From: Chromera velia
Taxonomy: Eukaryota; Sar; Chromeraceae
Direction: 5' to 3'
Length of the DNA: 24,611 nucleotides
NCBI GenBank assembly: GCA_018398765.1
Contig: JAHBMJ010001928.1
Span: forward strand, 1-24,611
The notes under the pieces are model-generated. The model had not been told where the DNA came from. It did not search any database and saw only the letters and a list, made by a program, of their open reading frames with translations. A program made the position numbers and the translations under genes. Below, one piece after another: positions 8,900 through 18,211 of the stretch (within the stretch, counting starts at the first letter, position 1; each line of letters opens with the position of its first letter).

Positions 8900-11800
8900 C
8901 TTAGTATCAGCAGTAGTGCTCTCTTCTGTCTTGAGAAACAGAACGAAACACAGTCAAAGGGAGAGACCACTGTTATCTTCTGTCTGCTTCTGTCTTCAGA
9001 GACTAAACGGCACGCTGAACGGGACTGAGAGACAGATTGCTGCTCTCTTCTGTCTTGAGAGACTGAACGAAACTGTGTCAGAGGGAGAGACCGCTGCTAA
9101 CTCCTGACAGTGTCCGCTTCTGTTTCAAGAGATAGAACGGAACTGAGGAGGATCTGGCTTCACAGACCGACCGAAACTGGGGGAGAGAGTGCTGTTCATT
9201 TCTGTCTTCACCGACTGTTACAGAAAGCCTTAGGACTGAGTGAGAGACTGCTGCTTTCGTCTGCCTTCAGAGAATGACTAGGCTGAGGAAGAGACTCTTG
9301 CTCTCTTCTTTTTTCAGAAGCGGAGCGGAAGTGAGGGAGAGACTGTGTCTCTCTTCTATTTTCGTCGACAGAACGCAACAGTAACTGTTACTGAGGCCCA
9401 GTCTGCATGAGAGAAGACTACAGTACCTGTGTAACAGTAATATACACTGTTTTCTTCTATCTGCGTTGACAGACCTGAATAGAGGGAGACATTGATGCTC
9501 TCGTCTGCCTTCGTCGGTGGAAATCGACGCTGAGAGGAAATGATGCTCTCCTCTGTCTTCACTGATAGAAGTAAGAGGAGGGAAGCTTGCCTACCCGTGA
9601 GACCGTTGTTCTCTAAGACTTCTGTCTTTATAGATAGAACGAATCTTCAAACTGAGGAGGAGCATGCTCAGCCTGCTTTCTGCTGTTTTTACAGACAGAT
9701 CGAGTAGATCTGTTTAACGAGACTCAGTCCTGCTCTCTGCGGTCTTCACGGACAGAATGGAACTGAGGGATAGAGTCTTGTTCACTATTACCGTCACCGA
9801 CAGAACGGAACTGAGGGATAGAGTCCTGCTCTCTACTGCCATCACCGACGGTCACTAACAGAACGGTCCGGGAACTAAGGGAGAGAGTCTTGCCCTCTTC
9901 TATCCTCACAAACAGAACGAAATCAGAATGGAACTGACGGAAAGACTTCAGTCTTCTTCCATTTTCACAGACAGAACTGAACGACGGGAGAGACTGCTGC
10001 CCTCCTCTGTCTACTTCGACTGGACGGAGACTTTCTGAGGAGGAAGCGGCTGCTGTATGTTTTCAAGCTCCTCTGTCTGTGTCAACAGACCTGGTCGGAG
10101 TGGGCGACTAATGCTCTTCTCTGTCTGCATCGACAGACCTCAGACTGACAGTTAGGGCAGATTGATTGCTGCTCTGTTCCCCCTTCTTCAACAGTTCTGA
10201 ACTAAAAGGCTAGCTGAAAGGAGAGAGAGCCTTCTGATGTGACTTCTTCATACTCTGAGACTCCTCTGTCTTTCTCGACGGAACGGAGTGAGAGGCAGAG
10301 GCTGCTGCCCTCCTCTGTCTTCTTTAACAGAACCTAAAATAGAACTGAAAGGGGAAAGAGAATGTTGCTCTCCTCTGTCTCCCTCGACGGAGCTGAAAGG
10401 ATGGAGAGAATGTTGCTCTTCTTTGTCTGCTACGACTGAACAGGATGGAGACTGAGACTGCTGCTCTTCTCTGTCTTCCTCCATAGAACTGAGAGGAGGC
10501 GGAGACTGTTGCTCTCCTCTATTCTCTTATGCATGTCGTTCTCGGCAGTCTGAGAACGGGATGGAAAGGGGGAGTGCCGCTCTCTTCTATCTTCTGACTG
10601 AATCACAGACAAACCAGAACAGTTACTGAAGGAGAGACTGTTGTTCTCTTCTGTCTTTAGAGACAGAATAGAAAGGAGGGAGAGAATGTTGCTGTCTTTT
10701 GTTTTTCAAAGACTAAACGGGACTCAGTCTGAAGGAGAGAGTCCTGCTCTCTGCTGTCTTTCGGACAGAATGGAACTGAGGGAAAGACTGCCGCTCTCTT
10801 CTGTCTGCAATGACAGAACAAAACTGAGGGAGAACTGTCATTCTCCTCTGTCTGCCGTGACACGTTGGGGTGGAGGCAGAGACTACTGTTCTCCTTTATC
10901 TTCCTCGACAGAATAGAATAGAAACATAGACTGCTGCCTTCTTCTATCTTTATTGACAGATATCTAAAGAAAGAATTGAAGGAGGGAGAGACTGCCATTC
11001 TCCTCTTTCTGCTGTGACAGAACAAAAACTTTTAAGGAGGCAAAAGAATGTTGTTAGCCTCTGTGTGCAACGCTAAATTTAAACTGAAAGGAGGAAGAGA
11101 CTGCCGCTCTCCTCTGTCTGCTGTGATAGAACGGAAAGGAGGAAGAGGATGTTGCTCTCCTCTGTATGCAACGACAAACTGGAAGGAGGCAGAGGATATT
11201 GCTCTCCTCTGTCTTTTGCGACAGAAGAGGAAGGGGGGAGAGACTGCCGCTCTCCTCTGCCTACTGTGACAGAACCGAAAGGAGGGAGAGACTGCCGCTC
11301 TCTTCTGTCTGCTGTGATAGAACGGGATGGAAGGAGAGGATGCTGTTCACCTCTGGTTGCTAAGACAAAACAGGATGGAGGGAGAGGATGCTGCTCTCCT
11401 CTGTCTGCTATGATAGAACGGGATGGAGGGAGAGACTGCCACTCTCCTCTGTCTGCTGTCACAGAATGAAAAGGAGGAAGAGGAATGTTGCTCTCCTCCG
11501 TGTGCAATGACAAACTGAAAAGGGGGAGAGGATATTGCTCTCTTCTGTCTGCTAAGACAGAACGGGATGGAGCCTCAGGGAGAGACTGCCGCTCTCCTCT
11601 GTCTGCTGTAACAGATTCTGAACCGGAAAGAGGGAGAGACTGCCGCTCTGCTCTGTCTGTTGTGATAGAACGGGATGGAGGGAGAGACTGCTGCTCTCCT
11701 CTATCTGCTGAGACAGAACGGGATGGAGGGAGAGACTGCCGCTCTCCTTTGTCTGCTGTGGCAGAATGGAATGGAGGGAGAGACTGCTATGCTCCTCTGT

Positions 11801-12297
11801 CTGCTGAGACAAAACGGGATGGAGGGAGAGACTGCCGCTCTCCTTTGTCTGCTGAGACAGAACCAGAAGGAGGGAGAGAGTGCCACTCTCCTCTGCCTTC
11901 TGTGACAGAACCGGGAGGAGGGAGAGACTGCCGCTCTCCTCTGTCTGCTGCATATGACAGAACTGGAAGGAGGGAGAGACTGCCACTCTCCTCTGTTTGC
12001 TGTGACAGAACGTAAAGGAGGAAGACGAATGTTGCTCTCCTCTGTCTGCTGTGACAGAACGGGATAGAGGGAGAGACTGCCACTCTCCTCTGTCTGCTGT
12101 GACAGAAACGGGATGGAGGGAGAGACTGCCGCTCTCCTTTGTCTGCTGTGACAGAACAGGATGGAGGGAGAGACTGCCGCTCTCTTCTGTCTGCTGAGAC
12201 AGAACCGGAAGGAGGGAGAGAGTGCTGCTCTCCTCTATCTGCTGTGACAGAACGGGATGGAGGGAGAGGATGTTGCTCTCCTCTGTCTGCTAAGACA
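8900..12297. repeat. Main 48-bp hairpin minisatellite array (central block)
   Basis: The consensus unit is GGGATGGAGGGAGAGACTGC, then CGCTCTCCTCTGTCTGCTGT, then GACAGAAC (48 bp). Units are variable in length and sequence at 8900-10600 and nearly uniform at 11000-12297. Each unit can fold into GGGAGAG/CTCTCC and TTCTGTC/GACAGAA hairpins. Because 48 is divisible by 3, open frames of 60-180 codons with 16-residue periodicity appear on both strands. They have irregular starts, stops and no domain, so I treat them as non-coding. An RNA role cannot be excluded. The last intact 8 bp (CTAAGACA, 12290-12297) is one side of a target duplication. Confidence 0.93.
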
Positions 12298-13349
12298 ATA
12301 GGGGTGTATCCTCCTATTAGGACACTAAGGGGGGGGGGGCATCCAAGTCTGCTCCGTTATGCCCGTGGATGGCGGGACGGGCATCGGGCGCTTCGTGCCC
12401 AATGCGCCGGACACCGCCCCCCCCGGTGTCTGCTGCTACCGGCCCGTGCGAGAAGGGATACCCCCCCCCGGTGTCCATGCGGAGTTGTCCACTGAGGCTG
12501 ATGTTCAGCTTTTTAATGCATGCATGCATGCATGCATTTTTTTTTTTAGAGGCCCATGCATGCAACGATGCTCCATAACATGTTTTGTATGTGCAAACCA
12601 GGGAAACTTTAAGTCTCTCAAAATTATGCAGACCATCTTTAGAACTCAAACCGCATAACCTATCCTTAACGTTCAAAATTAATTTCACCTCCCATGCAGC
12701 TGAACGTGCCTGAACGGCAACACCCACCCAATCAAGAAGGTCCATAGGCTTGTCAGAATGTATCGGAGTGACTTCGTGTTGGGGTAGTGAGGTGTTCTAA
12801 CGTTTTTTTCTCCTTCCTCAGTCCTTCTCTTTGCACGCAATTGGTGTATCGCATTCATACATAGTGTCTCGATGGACTGAGATCGAGTACATGCATGTAT
12901 GACTCTATCGCCTTTCCCTCTATCGCCTTTCCCTCTCTTCTCAGCATCTCTCACTATTCAGAGATCGAAAAATTACTGATGACTTGCATAGTTATTGACA
13001 AGTTGCACATGAATGAGATCGCACACGATTGTTAACTAAACTAGTGACATATTAGTAACATGATTAGTTTGAAGACATTTTTAAATGGTGTCTGATAGTT
13101 TAAGATATATTAATATTTTTGAGTTTTAAGATAGTCTTGGATAGTTGAAGAGATTTTAAGATATTGTATAGCTGAGAAGTTAGGAGTTTGTTTTGTTTAC
13201 TATTATGCCTCATACCCCCCCGCCATCCGTAGTCCGGCGTTTTCAGATGACCTCATTCTGAATCACACCGGGGGGGGGGCATCCACCCTCAGCTCTCGTA
13301 GCGCTGCACACCACCCCCCCCTTGGTGTCAGACACCCCTATCTAAGACA
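12290..13349. mobile_element. 1044-bp non-autonomous DNA transposon with 8-bp target duplication (hAT-like)
   Basis: Element 12298-13341, flanked by CTAAGACA on both sides (12290-12297 and 13342-13349). Removing the insert and one copy restores a normal array unit. The terminal inverted repeat is ATAGGGGTGT / ACACCCCTAT, with a second inverted block GACAC(T/C)AA followed by G8 or more (12321-12339 and 13314-13329). The G9CATCCA motif recurs at both ends in direct orientation, and CCCCCCGGTGT blocks at about 12420-12431 and 12463-12475 face ACACCGGGGGG at 13265-13276. These may be transposase-binding sites. The interior is AT-rich and has no transposase frame. An 8-bp duplication is the hAT signature. 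P-type or Merlin-type elements are alternatives. Confidence 0.8.
12514..12538. repeat. (ATGC)n microsatellite followed by a T run
   Basis: Five tandem ATGC units followed by about 12 T, inside the 1044-bp DNA element. It contains overlapping TGCATGCA palindromes. Confidence 0.9.
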
Positions 13350-14735
13350 GAACGGGATGGAGGGAGAGGATATTGCTCTCCTCTGTCTCTTGCGACAGAA
13401 CTGGAAGAAGGGAGAGACTGCCGCTCTCCTCTGTCTGCTGCATATAACAGAACGGGATGGAGGGAGAGACTGCCGCTCTCCTCTGTCTGCTGTGGCAGAA
13501 CGTAAAGGAGGAAGAGGAATGTTGCTCTTCTCTATCTGCTAAGACTGAACGGGATGGAGGGAGAGGATGTTGCTCTCCTCTGTCTCTTACGACAGAACTG
13601 GAAAGAGGGAGAGACTGCCGCTCTTCTCTGCCTGCTGAGATAGAACCGAATGGAGGGAGAGACTGCCGCTCTCCTTTGTCTGCTGTGGCAGAACGGAAAG
13701 GAGGAAGAGGAATATTGCTCTCCTCTGTCTGCTAAGACAGAACGGGATAGAGGGAGAGGATGTTGCTCTCTTCTGTCTCTTGCGACTGAACTGGAAGAAA
13801 GAAGAGACTACCACTCTCCTCTGCCTGCTGTGACCGGCTGTGATAGAATAGGATTTAATTTGAAGGAGAGACTGCCACTCTCCTCTGCCTGCTGTGACAG
13901 AACGGAACCATTACGGAGGAAGAGACTGCCACTCTCCTCTGTCTGCTGTGATAGAACGGAATGGAGGGAGAGAATATAGCTCTCCTCTGTTTGTAACAAT
14001 CAAACTAACGGGAGGGAGAGGATGTTGTTCTTCTCTGTCTGGCAGTGCATTGACAGACCTGACTGGAGGAAGAGACTGTCGCTTTTCCGGGGGGCGCTGC
14101 ATTGATGCAGACTTGAAAGAGGGGAGGACCGATGCTGCTGGTCTCCCACAGCGTCTGCATCATTAATAGAAACCGAGGAAGAGACTGTTGCCCTCCTGTA
14201 GCTGCCCCCGCAGGAATGAATAAAGGGAGAAGCCACTGCTTTCCTGACACTGTGTTGGAGACGACGCGACTGGATGGGGGGGGAGGGGGTAGACACTGCT
14301 CTCCTTTGTCTGCTGTGACAGAAGTGAAGCAGGTGAGAGACCGCCGCTCTGCTGTCGGAACGACATAACTGAAGAGGCGGAGAGAATTGGAGAGACCATT
14401 ACTCTCTTCTGGCTGCTGTGGCAGACGTGAATTGAGCGAGATACTGCTTCTGTCTTGTGACTGAAACGACATCACTGAGGGGGCGAGGGCTGCATGGCTA
14501 CTTCGTTCTGCGACGGTCTACTGTGGAAGAAATATGAATCAGAGGCCCCTGGGAGGCCGCTGCTATCGTCAATCGAAAACAAGGGGGGGAGAGGTTGATA
14601 CTCTCCTCTGCCTGCTGTGGTAGTCGTAACATGGGTAAGAGGCCGCTGCTTTTCTCTGTCATAAAAAATAATTCACCTGAAATGAGGGAGAGATCGCTGG
14701 TCTCCAGTAACTACCAGCCAGACAGTCAGTGAATA
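13342..14735. repeat. 48-bp hairpin minisatellite array (right block)
   Basis: The array resumes directly after the DNA element with CTAAGACAGAACGGGATGG. Units are uniform to about 13800 and progressively diverged after 13850, with longer spacers, ending near 14735. As in the central block, the open frames on both strands follow the 48-bp period and carry no recognisable domain. Confidence 0.92.
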
Positions 14736-15849
14736 GGAAGGGAGAATGCAGCGCCCTCTTCCAACTGTGAACGTCGATCGCGGTATGCTTAGGCCTGCAA
14801 GAGCCAACAAGATGCATCGGATTCAATTTTTTGGCCTCTGTGCTTCTCCGTCTTTCAAGAAATTAGGCGTGAGAATGTCTGTTATTGGTGTCATACACAT
14901 TGACGGATCGAAGCTCGTGTGCTTTCGAAGCTGGCACGTTCCCTCAGGCTTAAGCCAGAAGGCAGTGGGAATTGGTAAGAATATGAGGTGTGGCCACCTT
15001 CTAGGTGCGCCATGCACCGTTATGCAGAGTATGTCTGCTACGAATGTGTGGTGCCTATGCGCGCTCGACCGGAGTCGACCTCCTCTGGGTTACAGAAAGC
15101 CTCTTAACTTTCCAAGCAAGAGCTGATGGGCTCAACATGCATGTCTGGCAATCGACTGACCGCTCTGAATCTGTACTTACTGATACCTGTGTGGTCTTTC
15201 TTGGTACATGACTGTCATGTCGCACCTCTCCTCAGACCGTCGTCTCTGGTCTATAAGGGGGGGGTAGAATGCATAGCATCAACTCTGTCCGACTCTGTCC
15301 CTCTCTGTCTTTAGAAAATTTAGGTATGAGAGTGTGTAACATGAAGAGAGTCGTGGCCCTGCTTCTGACGTCTTTCCTTAAGAACGATGTGATCGGTCTG
15401 TTTGGTTTATCTGAACGAGACGGCAAGACCTGTTCTTTCGGTCTGATGCTGGACAAGTAAATGAGGTTTGCAGTAAATACACTGACCTCGTGGAAAGTCT
15501 ACAATTTCTGCCAGAATGCCTCCCTCAGACGGAGGTTGCCAGGAGGCTGCTGATAGGAAACCGCTGTGACGGCAAAAAATTTTAAGCGATCTTGGGGATA
15601 TGCCGGCCTGTTCTGCTTCTCTGCATGAGGCGTTAGTGAAGTGGCTCTTCGGTACATGGAGTGACCAATGCTGCCTGGTGGCAGGGCGACCAAGGCTCCT
15701 GAGGAGCGACGCCATTATGCTTGTAGCACCCCTGGGGGGGGAAACTTGAAAGAACAGGAAAGGGCTGAGCCCAGTCAGGAACGCGACAACTGTGTGAATT
15801 ACTGTACAACAATATGGGTGAATAACGTTGTGACGTCATATCAGATCAC
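14736..15849. other. Unassigned unique-looking DNA
   Basis: No recognisable gene. Frames of 60-126 codons exist on both strands, but none has a domain or a clear splice pattern. A sequence near 14847-14880 (CCGTCTTTCAAGAAATTAGG) recurs loosely near 15296-15330, so some ancient repetition is present. A perfect TGACGTCA palindrome lies at 15831-15838, just before repeat A copy 2. Confidence 0.4.
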
Positions 15850-16133
15850 GCAAACAAAAAAGGATCTTGATTTAAGAATCGAGTCGGTCGTGATGAGAGC
15901 GAGAGGTAGAATACTTGGCTAGTTAAGTATGACTTAATTGCTTTCTCCAGCTTTTGATCGAATCGGTCAGTCGAGAGGTCAAATTTATTTCCGACTTGCC
16001 ACTTTTTGAAGCCGTGTCGGAATAAATTCAGGCCGGGCTGGTCCTTGGGTCCTAAGCCCGCGGAATCGGCCGACTCGCTGAGCCTGACGAGGAACACCGG
16101 CTTTCGCACGCGGAGCCTGCTAATACCGACTCA
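15850..16133. repeat. Dispersed repeat family A, copy 2
   Basis: Homologous to 5216-5506. Most differences are C/T or G/A, including the codon that is the stop in copy 1 (TAA) and CAA here in the shared minus-strand frame, which therefore reads on for more than 20 codons. The 196-bp repeat that follows copy 1 is absent. Copy 2 is followed by a different repeat starting CAAGCTTG. Confidence 0.87.
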
Positions 16134-16500
16134 CAAGCTTGCGAACGGCCTTGGAAAGCAAGAAAAATGAGAACTGCACAATTGACGTACACCGGCCAGT
16201 CTTGCGCCGACCCCCCCCCCCCCCAGGAAAAAAGCATACGCAGAACCCCCCCCTCCCCCAGGAAAAAAGCCTGGAGGTAAGTGGACCCATCTGACGCACG
16301 CATCTCACAAATATTCAGCCTTTTGGAGCCGGGTTTTTGGCGAAAGATCTGACGCAAGCAAGCTTGTGAACGGCCCTGGAAAGCAAGAAAAATGAGAACT
16401 TCACGATTGACGTACGTCGGCCAGCGGATTGGGCGGTCATGCCAACCCCTCCCCCCCATGGGAAAAGCCGTAGAATCCCCCCTCCCCCAGGAAAAAAGCC
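16134..16500. repeat. Direct repeat pair with 225-bp offset and C-tract/GGAAAAAAGC modules
   Basis: CAAGCTTGcGAACGGCC at 16134 recurs at 16359 and the copies match for about 66 bp (to ...CGGCCAGT/C), with mostly transition differences. Each is followed by runs of C and the module CCCCCAGGAAAAAAGC, seen at about 16220, 16256 and 16484, with a variant at about 16455. No coding frame is credible here. Confidence 0.8.
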
Positions 16501-16504
16501 TGGG

Positions 16505-16910
16505 GATACAGTCTATCGCTTTCCGGGGCCACTGACATACGCATACATGACGACGCGGGTTTATGCATGCTTTTCTAGACTATTTGGGGTGGGATCTTTC
16601 TGGAGCCTTTTTTTGGTGAAATTAGGGTTGCCGCAAAATTGGGTAATCGAGTTTGAAGTCCACCTGACGCACACACATTTGGCGCACATTTAGCCTTTCG
16701 GGACCGGGTGGCCTGGAAAGCGAAGCTGAGAGGGCACTTAACAAAAATTGCACCTCCCCAGGCCACATGGATGGCTGCGTCTGACGTTTACAGGAAGATC
16801 TGATGCACGCTAAGCTCAGCCCCGGAAAGATAATTCAGCTGAGGAGGCACTTTCTAAATTTAAAGCAGGGGCAACAAGAATAAATTTCGCTTTCCGGGCC
16901 ATTCGTACGG
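16505..16910. repeat. Diverged and inverted copies of a GGCC-bounded repeat
   Basis: The segment at about 16709-16764 begins GGCCTGGAAAGCGAAGC and ends TCCCCAGGCC. Its reverse complement matches the tandem units at 16962-17152 (...TAAGTGCCC...GCTTCGCTTTCC...GGCC). A more diverged relative starts at about 16819 (CCCCGGAAAG) and another single end, CTTTCCGGG, lies at about 16891. The family therefore occurs in both orientations. Confidence 0.7.
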
Positions 16911-16961
16911 AGTGCATCAGATTTTTGCCGAAAGACAGCGTACGTGCATGCACGCGCATAC

Positions 16962-17152
16962 GTGGGCTGGGGTATTTCTGTTTTCTAAGTGCCCCCCGCT
17001 TCGCTTTCCGGGGCCATGCACGTGGGCTGGGGTATTTCTATTTTCTAAGTGCCCCCCGCTTCGCTTTCCGGGGCCACACTGCGTGCACGCGTACGTGGGC
17101 TGCATGGGGTATTTCTGTTTTGTAAGTGCCCCCCGCTTCGCTTTCCGGGGCC
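16962..17152. repeat. Three-copy tandem repeat, unit about 62 bp
   Basis: Three copies of GTGGGCTG(CAT)GGGTATTTC, TGTTTTCTAAGTGCCCCCC and GCTTCGCTTTCCGGGGCCA start at about 16962, 17023 and 17094. The third has a CAT insertion and a TGTAAG variant. Copies 2 and 3 are separated by an extra ACTGCGTGCACGCGTAC. Frames across the array are repetitive artefacts. Confidence 0.93.
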
Positions 17153-17397
17153 ATGCAGGCGGCGCCGCCCTGCGCCGCCTAGCAGCGAGAGACACACAAA
17201 GTTTGCTATAAGCTTGTAGTTGATCATGCAGGATTCATCGAAGTCTGATCGGCTTCTTTTGCACCAGATTTGATCAAGCCTGCAGTGTGTAGAAGTATCG
17301 ATAAATGCCCCCACAGCTCATGGAGTCGGAGAGTCCAACTGCCAAATTATTTGGACAACAAGGACACACGGATCTGATTTAACAATATATAGAACGG
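17153..17397. other. Region upstream of the RING/TRAF gene
   Basis: About 245 bp between the tandem repeat and the RING gene start. It contains GCGGCGCCGCC palindromic DNA at about 17158-17180 and an AT-rich AACAATATATAG just before the ATG. It probably includes the promoter and 5' untranslated region, but I see no element that fixes the transcription start. Confidence 0.4.
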
Positions 17398-17905
17398 ATG
17401 CCTACCCCTCTTGACCCCTCCCGTTTCTCGGCAGAGGTTCCGAATCACTTTCTTTGTGAAATCTGCCAGTGCGTGGTCTTGGAGCCCCTCGAGCACGCAA
17501 AGTGTCAACGGGCATTCTGTAAGGCCTGTATTGAGGAATGGATTCCGAAGGGAAAGACCTGCCCCCACTGTAGACAGGATGCTTCCATCAAGGACTTTAA
17601 CGCTTTACACAGGTCAGTCAAATTCAAATCAATGCCTTGCGGTCGTACATGCAACCACAGATGCCATCCATCTCCGCGCGTCTGTACCATTGCACACATT
17701 TTCCTTCATGAGCCCTTCAAGTCTTGGCACAACTGACATGGATGGAACTGACTGGCTTTTCTCCAACGTTCGGACACGCATACGTATCTTTTGCCTGAGT
17801 CCCTGTGATGCCTTTCGTTCTACGGATAATGTATCTACATGTGAAGTTCATATGGTCGTGAGGTTGCATGGGGGCGCATACGCACATGTCACTGTCATTC
17901 GATGC

Positions 17906-17947
<42 letters not shown>

Positions 17948-18170
17948 GTGTGGAACCGTTCGCGAGTACTTTGTTTGTGCGTTCGCTTTCGTGGGAGGGG
18001 ATATAAACGGCTCAGTGAGTAAGACGAATGAGCGAACTCTCCCGTACCTGCACAAGGGTATGTCTGCGTTTGTCCATCTGTTGAACAATACTGTCCACTC
18101 CAATTGGGGAAACAACACCCTCTGATCTGTATATGTACTGCTGTTCACGCGTTCATGTGCGACCATGTGA

Positions 18171-18211
<41 letters not shown>

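Larger units (their letters stand above)
7016..8900 (+). mobile_element. 5'-truncated Penelope-like retroelement inserted in the minisatellite
   Basis: The array unit is interrupted at about 7015 and resumes at about 8900-8920, so the 1.9 kb between is an insertion. It holds a reverse-transcriptase fragment (7021-8095), then about 800 bp of T/A-rich non-coding DNA with a strong palindrome and, near its 3' end, a hammerhead-ribozyme-like fold. Absence of the N-terminal RT motifs fits 5' truncation during target-primed integration. The exact ends and target duplication could not be fixed. Penelope-like elements are known to carry hammerhead motifs, which fits the assignment. Another non-LTR family remains possible. 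Confidence 0.55.

Noticed and set aside
10248-12495. Long open frames on both strands (up to about 176 codons) with 16-residue repeats
   Set aside because: They are produced by the 48-bp unit, which is divisible by three. They occur in several frames at once, start and stop at random unit variants and show no domain.
14847-15330. Possible duplicated gene segment
   Set aside because: Only about 33 bp match loosely, and no domain or shared splice signals are seen.
16083-16120. Second hammerhead core (CTGACGA in repeat A copy 2)
   Set aside because: No GAAA and no pairing stems follow, and copy 1 has TTGACGA, so the match is by chance.
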